Shown: one piece after another, positions 11,000 to 20,131 of the stretch
Numbering within the stretch: position 1 is the first letter of the stretch
How the letters are laid out: each line of letters opens with the position of its first letter
Assembly (NCBI GenBank): GCA_030848705.1
Contig: JAUIZM010000012.1
Location: forward strand, 6,512,679 to 6,576,678
Direction of reading: 5' to 3'
Source of the DNA: Heracleum sosnowskyi
Lineage: Eukaryota; Streptophyta; Magnoliopsida; Apiales; Apiaceae
DNA length: 64,000 nucleotides
The notes under the pieces: generated by a model
Databases searched by the model: none
Told to the model about the DNA's origin: nothing
The model's input: the letters and a program-made list of their open reading frames with translations, nothing else
Program-made: the position numbers and the translations under genes

Positions 11000-11501
11000 A
11001 CTTGAACTTGTATTTCCATTGTACTCTTTGACTGTGTTTAACTTCTTTAACAATCTGGAGTGTTTCCGGGTTGAACGGCCAACCCGGGCTCCTGTTTTTA
11101 ATGCATATTTCCTTTGTTGAGTTCTTTATTTTCCAATGTTTTTGAATGGATATTTCCTTCTGTTGTAGCGTATTCTTCGAGAGTCCGACCTCCTAGCTTG
11201 ATTTTTGTCCGGGCTCTTGACCTTGTTTTTAGAATAGAATCTGTGATTTTTCTTGATTGCATACTGCTCATGAGTCCGGACTCTAGCCTGATATCCTTTG
11301 TTTAGTTGCATATTGCTCGTGAGTCCGGTCTCATGGCTTGATTCGGAGTCGGACTCTTGATTTGCATATTGTTGGGGACCTTGGCTCCACTTTATGCCTG
11401 GCTCTGAGCCAGGGTTAATAAAGTTGCATATTGCTCGTGAGTCCGGTCTCATGGCTTAATTCTGACCCGGACTCTTGATTTGCATATTGTTGGGGACCCT
11501 G
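11000..11501 (+). repeat. 3' flank with degenerate tandem repeats of ~118 bp
   Basis: Two clear copies start at 11305 and 11423, with GCATATTGCTCGTGAGTCCG followed by GTCTCATGGCTT. Weaker copies lie at about 11165 and 11255. The GAGTCCGG core also occurs in the satellite at 1-3758. The stretch ends at the Gypsy LTR boundary. Reading frames on either strand here are not convincing. Confidence 0.75.
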
Positions 11502-11827
11502 TGTAACACCCCCAGATCCGGGGTCAGGAATCTGGGTTGTCACGCTCCATCATTGATACAATACCTGCATTACTTACAACATTCTCATAATACAACTCCA
11601 AAGACCCCAATCACTTACGCGCACACACACAAGTTATAGCCTTGGAAATGAGCAACAATAATCAATATTTGTTATTACAACCCAAATGAACTATCCCGGA
11701 TCTCATCTATTATTTACAATCTCTACCTGAAGTTACAATAATAGACCTCACAATTCTATACAAGGTTTAGTAATACAAACCCACTCAAAATAATTCTCAC
11801 TAATTCAAGCTGCAACCATTCTGCTCA
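11502..11827 (-). mobile_element. Gypsy (Tekay-like) LTR, terminal part, split by Copia C1
   Basis: It begins TGTAACACCCCC. On the minus strand this is the GGGGGTGTTACA typical of the 3' end of long chromovirus LTRs in plants. It continues beyond Copia C1 at 25305, joined across the GCTCA target duplication. Taken with 25305-29765 it gives one LTR of about 4.8 kb. Confidence 0.7.
11823..11827. repeat. Target site duplication of Copia C1, left
   Basis: GCTCA; identical copy at 25300-25304. Confidence 0.95.
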
Positions 11828-12556
11828 TGTAAAGCATAATGTAACATAAGATCTAAAAGAGATAACTACAACTCAACAAAGGACAAGACAGACAATAATA
11901 TTAACAGAAGCACAGGAATCCAGTATCAAAGAAGAAAAGGTAAACTCAAAAAATCAAAATACGTTATGGTAGTTGAAATGATTAATTAAAAACCAAAGTA
12001 AATTAGTTTGGCATCCGATAGTTTTGTTTTAAAAACTATCGAATGACAAATTAATTTATTTAATTCGATGGATTTTTATTCATTCGATGGTTTTTTATTA
12101 TGGGAGCAGGTGAAAAGAATTCCTTTTCTGAAAGGTTGATGAAGATCCAACGGCCAGGATTGTTTCTACAATTCTCATTCGATGGTTTTTCAAAACAGAC
12201 TACAATTAATACAGAGAGAAGATTGTGTCTTCTTCAGTTAAGGTATTCAACACAGACACATAACTGAGAGAGAGAAGAGCCGGAGAAAATTACCAGAGAA
12301 ATTAATAGTGCTCAAAACTTGATTATTGTTTTGCATTTGTGTTACCTTAAACTCATTGACGCTAATCTACGGATTAGAAATTGTAGCACCCCTCGAGGTT
12401 TATATTTATAAAAAGATATATTCCCCGAAACTTGATTTGGTTTGGTGTGTTTGATTTCGTTATAGAACTGAAAGATTAATCCGCGAACGAAATTAAATTA
12501 TTTGTGAGTATCGTATTCAACCCCCCCCCCCCTTCTACGATACTTTGGACCTAACA
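11828..12556 (+). repeat. 5' LTR of Copia C1 (729 bp, internally deleted)
   Basis: It runs from TGTAAAGC to CCTAACA. It matches the 3' LTR (24172-25299) except that about 399 bp are missing just after AATACGTTATG (near 11968). A TATA-like TTTATATTTATAAAAAG lies near 12400. A run of C near 12520 varies between the two LTRs. Confidence 0.95.
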
Positions 12557-12558
12557 AT

Positions 12559-12570
12559 TGGTATCAGAGC
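12559..12570 (+). promoter_or_regulatory. Primer binding site of C1
   Basis: TGGTATCAGAGC, complementary to the 3' end of initiator tRNA-Met, two bases after the LTR. Confidence 0.93.
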
Positions 12571-12716
12571 TACTTGATTGATATACAAATCAGATCCGGT
12601 GAATGAGACCAAAATCAAACGTAGCGTGAAAATTCGAAGCAAATTTTTTAACTTTCAAAATTTTTCATTTAATTGGAATTTCTTGAATTTTAAACAATTT
12701 GAAATTTTCAGAAACC

Positions 12717-15110
12717 ATGAGTGCTCCAAAGACAACCGCTGGTATTAAAGTTCCCCCGTTTACTAGAGATGATTTCGGTTTGTGGAAGATGAAGATGTTG
12801 TTATTTATCAAGGCATCTAATCCGTTGTATGTTGGCATATTAGAGAACGGACCGTTTGTACCAATGAAACCAGTTAGTGAATCTACAGCTCCTGATGGTA
12901 GCAGGATTCCTTCAGGCACCCAACCTAAGGATATAAGTGAATTTACAGATTCTGACAAAGAACTGATTCGATTGGACACCGGTTTAATGTTGATATTGGC
13001 GGACTCCGCGGACAAGGAAATGAGCTATCAGTTGATGAACTGTACAAGCGGGAAACATATGTGGGATACCATTAACCTAATAATGGAAGGAACTGAAGAC
13101 GTGCAGGAAAACAGATTGGACATTCTGACTTCTCAATATGAAGCGTTTAGGTCCCTGCCAGGAGAAAGTATAACTCAGGTCTTTGAGAAGTATACTAAGC
13201 TCCTCAATGAATTGGCAATGAAAGGAAAGACCTATCCACTGAGAGAATCGAACAGGAAGTTCATGATGACGCTGCCCCATCATGTAGAACACAAGTCATC
13301 ATCCATTAGGGAAAGAATTGACTTCACAAAGATGTCATTAGAGATGATCTATGGCAAGTTGAAGACCTATGAGATGGAACAGGAACAAAGGGTGATAATC
13401 TACGGATCAGGGACAGTGGACAGCAAGCACAATGCACTTGTGAGATCAGCAGCACTTGTAGTGGATGAACCAATAACTTCTGAGATTCAGGTTCAAACCC
13501 AAAGAGCTGGAAAGGAGGTGATAATAGAAGCAGAAATGGATTCTGTGAATCTGGGTGTTGATGAAAGTGATTACTACACCCTAGAAGAGCTTGAGCAAAT
13601 GGAAGACAAAACCATGGCGTACTTAGCTGCAAAGTTTAGTCATATTCGTTTCAAGAGAAACCCTAAGTACAAGTTCAAGGGCTCAACCAACAGATTCCAG
13701 AAGAGCAATTATACACCTAGTACAGGCTTTAAGGGAGGCTACAAGACTGGCATGATTGATAGAAGCAAATCAAGATGCTATAACTGCAATGAGTTAGGGC
13801 ATTTCGCCACTGAATGCCGGAAGCCTCGTCAAGCAAGAGACATGAAAGATGTCTATGGAAAGAAGGATTCTTATGATGAGTTGAAGAAGGAGAATGCCAA
13901 GCTTAAACAGCAGTTGGAGGCATTCTCTGGAAAGCAGAAAGGGAAGGCTTACATAGCAGAGGGAAAGCACTGGGATGATACTGATTCGGATGAAGAGGAG
14001 GAATATGTAAATGTTGCTCTAATGGCTGACTCTTCAGAGGAATCACCTCAATCATCTCAGGTACCTATCTTAACTACAATTGATATGTCTAATTCTGAGT
14101 ACAAGAAAACTGTGCAAGATCTTAGTGTAGAATTGTTTAATGTACACACAAGCATGCTAGCATCTGAAATGGAAAATGCTAAACTAGTTCTTAAGATTAA
14201 AAAGCTAGAATCTAAAAATGAAGAACTAGAGCTTGTAGCTGTAACATTAGAAGATCTTAAGCAAAAGAATGCGTACTTAGAGAACAAGGTCAAGTGTAAT
14301 GATGAGATAGAGACTATCCTCAGGAAGCAGATTTCAGATCTAGATTTGAAGCTGAATGCTTTTAAGAATTCCGCTCTAGTGGCTAAGGAAATCATTGATA
14401 CTCAGGCCGTAGAGAATAAAACTGCTATAGGATTTGACTATAACAAGAAAGCTGGTAAGAAGATTGTGGAATTTCCTATGTCACCTTCAGTTGTCAAAAG
14501 GAATACTCCACATGTTCTTAAGAATGTTGATTGTCCAGTTTTTGTGAAGCCATTTCCACCTCTCTTTGATGAGGATGATCTTTTCATTAGACAAGAATTG
14601 CTTGAGGAGGATTTAGTGAAGGAAAAAGAGGTAAAGACTAAGTTGCCTAGGAAATCAGTAAAAAATGATTTACCTAAAACTGAAGTAGGTTCCTTAGTTA
14701 GTAATGTTAAAAAGAACAGGAATGGGAGGAAAAAGATTGTTAATCAGGAATTGGTTCCATCTTCTCCCATTGCATCTAGGAAGTTATGTTCTATTTGTAA
14801 TTCTGCTGGACACCTTACACATGCATGTAAAAAGGTTAAAGTAGAAACTGCTAATACTTCTGAAATGCATAACATGTCTGACATGCCTGATAATCATGAA
14901 CCCTGTGGAAAGAAAGAGTGTTTGCTATGTAAGTACAACATCATGCATGCTTATTTTAAGTTGATGTCTGATAATAGCAATAGCACTGATAATGTTAAAT
15001 CCACAGATACTATGAATATCAAACAGGGTAAGACTAAATTGAATGTTACTCCTGTTAAATCATCTAAACCTTCAGGACCCAAACAATTTTGGGTACCAAA
15101 GTCCGCTTAA
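12717..15110 (+). CDS. gag: Copia C1 gag nucleocapsid polyprotein
   Basis: The frame is uninterrupted, 797 residues from the ATG at 12717; a TTG six codons upstream is not a plausible start. Residues 1-200 resemble the UBN2/Retrotran_gag family of Copia elements (LWKMKMLLFIKA near the start, GKHMWDTINLIMEGTEDVQE later). A zinc knuckle CYNCNELGHFATEC starts at about residue 354 and a second, CSICNSAGHLTHAC, at about 691. A third Cys-rich patch (CGKKECLLCKYNIMH) lies close to the end. The middle is a long charged coiled coil (about residues 460-570). The long gag with several knuckles is typical of Sireviruses. It forms the virus-like particle and packages RNA. It ends in TAA; pol follows in another frame after 11 bases. 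Confidence 0.93.
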   Translation: MSAPKTTAGIKVPPFTRDDFGLWKMKMLLFIKASNPLYVGILENGPFVPMKPVSESTAPDGSRIPSGTQPKDISEFTDSDKELIRLDTGLMLILADSADKEMSYQLMNCTSGKHMWDTINLIMEGTEDVQENRLDILTSQYEAFRSLPGESITQVFEKYTKLLNELAMKGKTYPLRESNRKFMMTLPHHVEHKSSSIRERIDFTKMSLEMIYGKLKTYEMEQEQRVIIYGSGTVDSKHNALVRSAALVVDEPITSEIQVQTQRAGKEVIIEAEMDSVNLGVDESDYYTLEELEQMEDKTMAYLAAKFSHIRFKRNPKYKFKGSTNRFQKSNYTPSTGFKGGYKTGMIDRSKSRCYNCNELGHFATECRKPRQARDMKDVYGKKDSYDELKKENAKLKQQLEAFSGKQKGKAYIAEGKHWDDTDSDEEEEYVNVALMADSSEESPQSSQVPILTTIDMSNSEYKKTVQDLSVELFNVHTSMLASEMENAKLVLKIKKLESKNEELELVAVTLEDLKQKNAYLENKVKCNDEIETILRKQISDLDLKLNAFKNSALVAKEIIDTQAVENKTAIGFDYNKKAGKKIVEFPMSPSVVKRNTPHVLKNVDCPVFVKPFPPLFDEDDLFIRQELLEEDLVKEKEVKTKLPRKSVKNDLPKTEVGSLVSNVKKNRNGRKKIVNQELVPSSPIASRKLCSICNSAGHLTHACKKVKVETANTSEMHNMSDMPDNHEPCGKKECLLCKYNIMHAYFKLMSDNSNSTDNVKSTDTMNIKQGKTKLNVTPVKSSKPSGPKQFWVPKSA

Positions 15111-15121
15111 TCAATCTGTGA

Positions 15122-18075
15122 TTGCAGGGTAAGGTTAAAAGCTCAAAGGTTGTGTGGATTCTGGATAGTGGCTGTTCTAGACACATGACAGGTGAAGAGT
15201 CCCTGCTTACAGAGGTGGTTAAGAAGACCGGCCCGATTGTAACCTTTGGAGATGACAGCAAAGGATTCACTACGGGATATGGTAAATTGAAAGCTGGAAA
15301 TGTCATCATTGAAAACATCTCTCTTGTCAAAGGATTAAAGCACAATCTTCTAAGTATCAGTCAGTTCTGTGATAAAGGCTACGATGTAGATTTCAGAAAG
15401 GACAAGTGCTTGATCACCAACAGGAAGGATGTGAAGCTTACTCTACTGGGAGTGAGAAAAGGAAATTTGTTTATAGCTGACTTAAGTTCTACCAGTGAAG
15501 GAGAAGTTACATGTTTCTATGCAAAGGCATCTTCAGAACAAAGTTGGCTATGGCACAAGAAGCTCTCACATTTGAACTTCAAAACTATGAACTCTTTGGT
15601 AAAGAGAGAGTTAGTGAGAGGGTTGCCCCTGATGGAATTCAATCAGGAGGGACTATGTGAAGCATGTGAAAAGGGGAAGTCGAAGAAAGCATCACATGGA
15701 AGCAAAGGAATGACAAGTATTACTGAACCATTACAGCTGATTCATATGGATTTATTTGGTCCAGTTAATGTTATGTCACTTTCAAGAAACAGATATGCAT
15801 TGGTGATGGTGGACGACTACTCCAAGTACACGTGGGTGTTGTTCATACAAACAAAGGATGAAGCAACACAACTAATCATTGATCACATCAAGAAGATAGA
15901 AGTGGAAGCTAAGCTACCTGTGCGGACAATCAGATCAGACAATGGAACTGAATTCAAGAATGCAGTTCTAAATGATTTCTGCTCAGAGAAAGGAATATCA
16001 AGACAGTTTTCAGCACCAAGAACTCCTCAACAGAATGGAGTAGTGGAAAGGAAGAACAGGACCTTGGTTGAAGCAGCAAGGACCATGTTGAGTGAATCAA
16101 AACTTCCCACTTACTTTTGGGCTGAAGCAGTGAATACAGCTTGCTACACTCAGAATCGAACCCTGATCAACAAAGATCATGAAAAGACTCCGTATGAGTT
16201 AATGGCCAACAAGAAGCCAACACTGAAGTATTTTCATGTGTTTGGTGCAAAGTGCTTTGTACTTAAAGATGGAGAACATCTTGGCAAGTTTGATGCCAAA
16301 GCAGATGAAGGCATTTTTCTGGGCTATTCTCTGGAATCTAAGGCTTTCAGGGTATATGTGATTGAAGATAAGAAGGTGTTGGAAAGCTTTAATGTAACAT
16401 TTGACGACACTAAAAGACCAGGCCTGCAAACAGGAGAGAACTCTGAATCCTTGGTATTTGAAAATCTATCAGGAGATCTCTCTGACAATGAAGAAGTACC
16501 TGAAGTTGTTACAGTCATTAATAATAATCATAATGATAATGATTCTGGACCAAGTGGTGACCAAAGTGGAAATCCTCAACATACAGGATCCACTAGTCAG
16601 TCTTCAGAATCAACAGATCAAACCGTCAACAACTCAGGGGGAGCAGGAGAAGGATCAACTAGTCACACTCCACAACATCTAGAACAAGGAGAATCATCAA
16701 GATCGCATCTGCCAAGACAAAGGGTATGGAATAGAGATCATCCCTTTCACTTGATCATTGGTGATCCGGACACAGGAGTGAGAACTAGGAGAACATCACA
16801 AAATGAATGTCACTATTCTGGGTTTCTTTCAGAAACAGAACCTAAGAAAGTTGAAGATGCTCTAGATGATCCAGATTGGGTAATTGCTATGCAAGAAGAA
16901 CTCAATCAGTTTGAAAGGCAGAAAGTTTGGAAGCTGGTACCCAGGCCTAAGGGAAAATCTGTTATTGGAACAAGATGGGTATTCAGAAATAAGTTGGACG
17001 AAGATGGCATTGTAACGAGAAACAAAGCCAGACTGGTTGCTAAAGGTTACTCTCAAGAAGAGGGTATAGATTATGATGAAACCTATGCACCAGTAGCAAG
17101 ACTTGAGGCCATCAGAATGTTTCTGGCATTTGCTGCACATTCCAATTACAAGGTATATCAAATGGATGTGAAGAGTGCTTTTCTGAACGGGGAGTTAGAA
17201 GAAGAAGTGTATGTGGAACAACCTCCAGGTTTTGAGGATTCAAAACTGGCAGACTTTGTGTACTTTCTATTCAAAGCTCTCTATGGACTCAAACAAGCTC
17301 CAAGGACATGGTATGACACTCTCTCTGAATTCTTACTTGAAAATGATTTTACAAGAGGTGTTGTAGACAAAACTCTCTTTGTCAAAAAGCATAAAAATGA
17401 TTTGATATTGGTGCAAGTATATGTTGATGACATAATATTTGGTTCTACTAATGATGATCTATGCAAGAGATTTGCTAAGTTAATGCAGAGTCGTTATGAA
17501 ATGAGCATGATGGGTGAATTGTCATTCTTTCTTGGATTGCAAGTATACCAGAAACAAGATGGTATATTCATTTGTCAGTCCAAGTACATCAAGGATCTTC
17601 TTAAGAAGTATCAAATGGAAGACTCATCTACAGCAAAGACTCCTATGCCAACTGCCACTAAGCTTGATAAGGATGAAACTGGTAAGAAGGTTGACATCAC
17701 AGGCTACAGAGGTATGATAGGCTCATTACTTTATCTCACTGCAAGTAGACCAGATATAATGTTTGCAACATGCTTGTGTGCTAGATTTCAGTCTGATCCT
17801 AAAGAATCTCATCTAATAGCTGTTAAGCGAATATTTAGATATCTTAAGGGGACCCCAAATCTTGGAATTTGGTACCCTAAAGATACAGGATTTGATCTTA
17901 TTGGATACACAGACTCTGATTTTGCAGGTTGTAAGATTGATCGGAAGAGTACTTCAGGAAGCTGTCAGTTTCTTGGAAGAAGATTGGTTTCCTGGCATAG
18001 CAAGAAGCAGCATTCAGTGTCCACATCAACAGCTGAGGCTGAATACATTGCTGCTGGTAGCTGTTGTGCTCAGAT
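15122..18075 (+). CDS. pol: Copia C1 pol, main part (protease, integrase, RT), interrupted by a TRIM
   Basis: One open frame with, in order: protease DSGCSRHMTG (residues about 15-24); an HHCC zinc region with WHKKLSHLNF and CEAC; an integrase core with D210, D273 and E309 spaced as DD35E (SDNGTEF, then NGVVERKN); RT with QMDVKSAFLNGELEEEVYVE and catalytic YVDD at about 767-770; and the start of RNase H (KIDRKSTSGSCQF, TAEAEYIAAGSC). The frame then runs into a TRIM at 18080; its tail resumes at 18467. There is no ATG near the start: the frame opens with TTG directly after TGA, inside the conserved word TGATTGCAGGG, which suggests a spliced or recoded start. The element is autonomous-looking apart from the TRIM. 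Confidence 0.92.
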
Positions 18076-18079
18076 ATTG
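18076..18079. repeat. Target duplication of the TRIM, left
   Basis: ATTG, repeated at 18463-18466. Four bases is the longest match; five is more usual for LTR elements. Confidence 0.75.
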
Positions 18080-18216
18080 TTTTTAGGATCAAGCGCTTTA
18101 CCAGTTGATCTAAAAGCCCGAGCTTGTAGAAGAGGCGCAACTTTATTTCCATATACTAGCCAGAAGCCAAGCGCCTACGTGTCGACATTTAGAGGGACAT
18201 GCTGGACACCCCAACA
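18080..18216 (-). repeat. TRIM 3' LTR (left copy)
   Basis: 137 bp, TTTTTAGGATC to CACCCCAACA on the plus strand; identical by eye to 18326-18462. Confidence 0.92.
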
Positions 18217-18325
18217 ATCCCCCCCCCCAGCATGTGCCACCACTAATAAGTCCCTGTTAGGGGTACAATGGATGCACAAATGCCTTACGGTGGGTTTCGA
18301 CCACGAGACCTTGCTCTGATACCAA

Positions 18326-18462
18326 TTTTTAGGATCAAGCGCTTTACCAGTTGATCTAAAAGCCCGAGCTTGTAGAAGAGGCGCAACTTTATTTCCATAT
18401 ACTAGCCAGAAGCCAAGCGCCTACGTGTCGACATTTAGAGGGACATGCTGGACACCCCAACA
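18326..18462 (-). repeat. TRIM 5' LTR (right copy)
   Basis: 137 bp, identical by eye to 18080-18216 and next to the PBS. Confidence 0.92.
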
Positions 18463-18466
18463 ATTG

Positions 18467-18754
18467 TGGATGAGAAACCAACTCCGTGACTATGGACTTT
18501 TGTTGACAAAGATTCCAATCTTTTGTGACAACACAAGTGCCATAGCAATCTCTAACAATCCAGTGCAACACTCGAGGATGAAGCACATCGACATCAGGTA
18601 TCATTTTATCCGAGAGCATGTCATGAATGGAACTGTGGAGTTACATTTTGTACCCACAGAGGATCAAATTGCAGACATCTTTACTAAACCGCTTGATGAA
18701 TCCACTTTCAATAAGCTGGTTGGTGAACTTGGGATGTTAAATCTTTCTGATTAA
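18467..18754 (+). CDS. pol: Copia C1 pol, C-terminal RNase H part
   Basis: It continues the pol frame after the TRIM. WMRNQLRDYG, FCDNTSAIAISNNPVQHSRM, KHIDIRYHFIREHV and DQIADIFTKPL are the usual end of Copia RNase H. The combined length of the two parts, leaving out the TRIM and one target copy, is a multiple of three, so no other frame damage separates them. It ends with TAA at 18752. Confidence 0.9.
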   Translation, partial: WMRNQLRDYGLLLTKIPIFCDNTSAIAISNNPVQHSRMKHIDIRYHFIREHVMNGTVELHFVPTEDQIADIFTKPLDESTFNKLVGELGMLNLSD

Positions 18755-20131
18755 TTTATTTTGATTAGAAGTCAATAACTGCAGAGAGTCCTGGTAAATA
18801 CATGAGTTCAAGAATTGCTATATCCTTTGGACTTGTGAGTTTATTTTCTGGATCAATTCTCGTAGTTAGGATTATTATACTAATTTTATGTCATAATTAT
18901 GGATGATATATCTTCTGGCATTTAATTAGTTATTAATTCTAAAAATTATTTAGGTGCTAATATTTGTTCTAAATATTTTAGCATCTATTTAATTTGAATT
19001 AATTTGCTTTGTTTTAACATTGTAAATTAATGCAGCATAATTCATTAGATTTTAATTGGTTAATATCACTCAATGATATTTAATTGATTTTATTCTAAGA
19101 AAATTGTGAATTTTCTGTTAAGAATTGATTTTGATGAATTTTAACAGATTTATTAAAATTAAAACTTGACAGGAAATAAAAAGTCTGATTTTTAAAACAA
19201 GAACAGGTTTTAAAAAGAAGACAGAAGCAAAAAATATCGAATTTAAGGAAATTCGATAGTTTTTCAAAGTACAATAATAAATCTATCGAAATTAATTTCG
19301 ATGGTTTTTGAAAGGGAAAAAGAAAATCTGTCGAAAAATTTCTCGATAGTTTTTGAGAATATTTTTAAAAAATATCGAAGTGAATTAATATAATTCAATA
19401 TTTAATTCTCGATAGTTTTTAGAAATCCAAGTGAAAATCTATCGGGACCTCGATAGTTTTTCCAAAAGAACAGTTCGATAGTTTTTCAGTATTTCAAATA
19501 AAAATACCTCGATAGTTTTCTAATAAAACCTTTTCAAATTCTCAAAATTCAAAAACCTCGATAGTTTTCAAAATCTATCGAAGTCCAGTTGACAGGTTTA
19601 CCCCTTGCAGAAAAATATCGAGAGTACATTAAAATCTATCGAAACCTGAAAAGACCTTTTTACCCCTGTCAGTTTTCAGAGTATTTAAACGTGCCTTAGC
19701 TTTTTTTCTTTTCACTTTTTACAGATCTATCAAAAGCTTTTGTCGATTTCAATACTTACAAAGATATACACACAAAAACAAGAACTATTCGATAGTTTTC
19801 TCCATTATTAAGCAAGAAAACCTTAAAAAACTTACTGTTTGTCACTGTTGATTCACTTTTAACCGTGAGAACTGAAGTTTTTTTGTGTTTTTGGGACTTT
19901 CTGAGAAAGAAATCATCGAACTTGGTTTTTTGATTTGAATATTGATTTCTATTATTCAAGGGTTCAACAGTTCACAAGTGTTCGAATTTTTGTGTTAGTG
20001 TTAAAAGGGGTGATTTTCTTTTTAGGGTTATTTTGTATTAAAAGTTTGATTAATTATTTTTAATTAATTAAATTTTAAGTGCAAATTTAGTTTTGGTTTA
20101 AAAAATTAATTTTCTGGAAATTTGAAACATA
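18755..20131 (+). other. Pol to env-like spacer of C1
   Basis: It holds no gene and is very AT-rich. The part 19228-19800 is packed with CGATAGTTTT words in both orientations. A TATA-like TATTTAAA near 19682 and A/C-rich leader-like DNA after it could be an internal promoter for the env-like frame. Confidence 0.7.
19228..19800. repeat. Cluster of the CGATAGTTTT word, both orientations
   Basis: About nine direct copies of (T/C)TCGATAGTTTT and about seven inverse copies (AATCTATCGAA) lie within about 570 bp. The same word recurs in the LTRs of this element (24670-24930). Adjacent inverse copies could form hairpins. Confidence 0.85.

Larger units (their letters stand above)
18080..18462 (-). 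mobile_element. TRIM: miniature LTR retrotransposon, 383 bp
   Basis: Two identical 137-bp terminal repeats surround a 109-bp interior. On the minus strand the interior begins with the initiator-Met PBS TGGTATCAGAGC (18313-18324), one base from the LTR, and ends with a G-rich PPT (18217-18230). No protein is coded. It therefore relies on enzymes from other elements. It lies in the RNase H region of Copia C1 pol, in the opposite orientation. Confidence 0.93.

Noticed and set aside
11126..11452. Minus-strand 108-codon gene
   Set aside because: It lies in the tandem repeat flank and its sequence follows the repeat unit.
16401..16682. Alternative-frame proteins inside gag, pol and env-like genes
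   Set aside because: They are shadows of the long frames, without start context or motifs.
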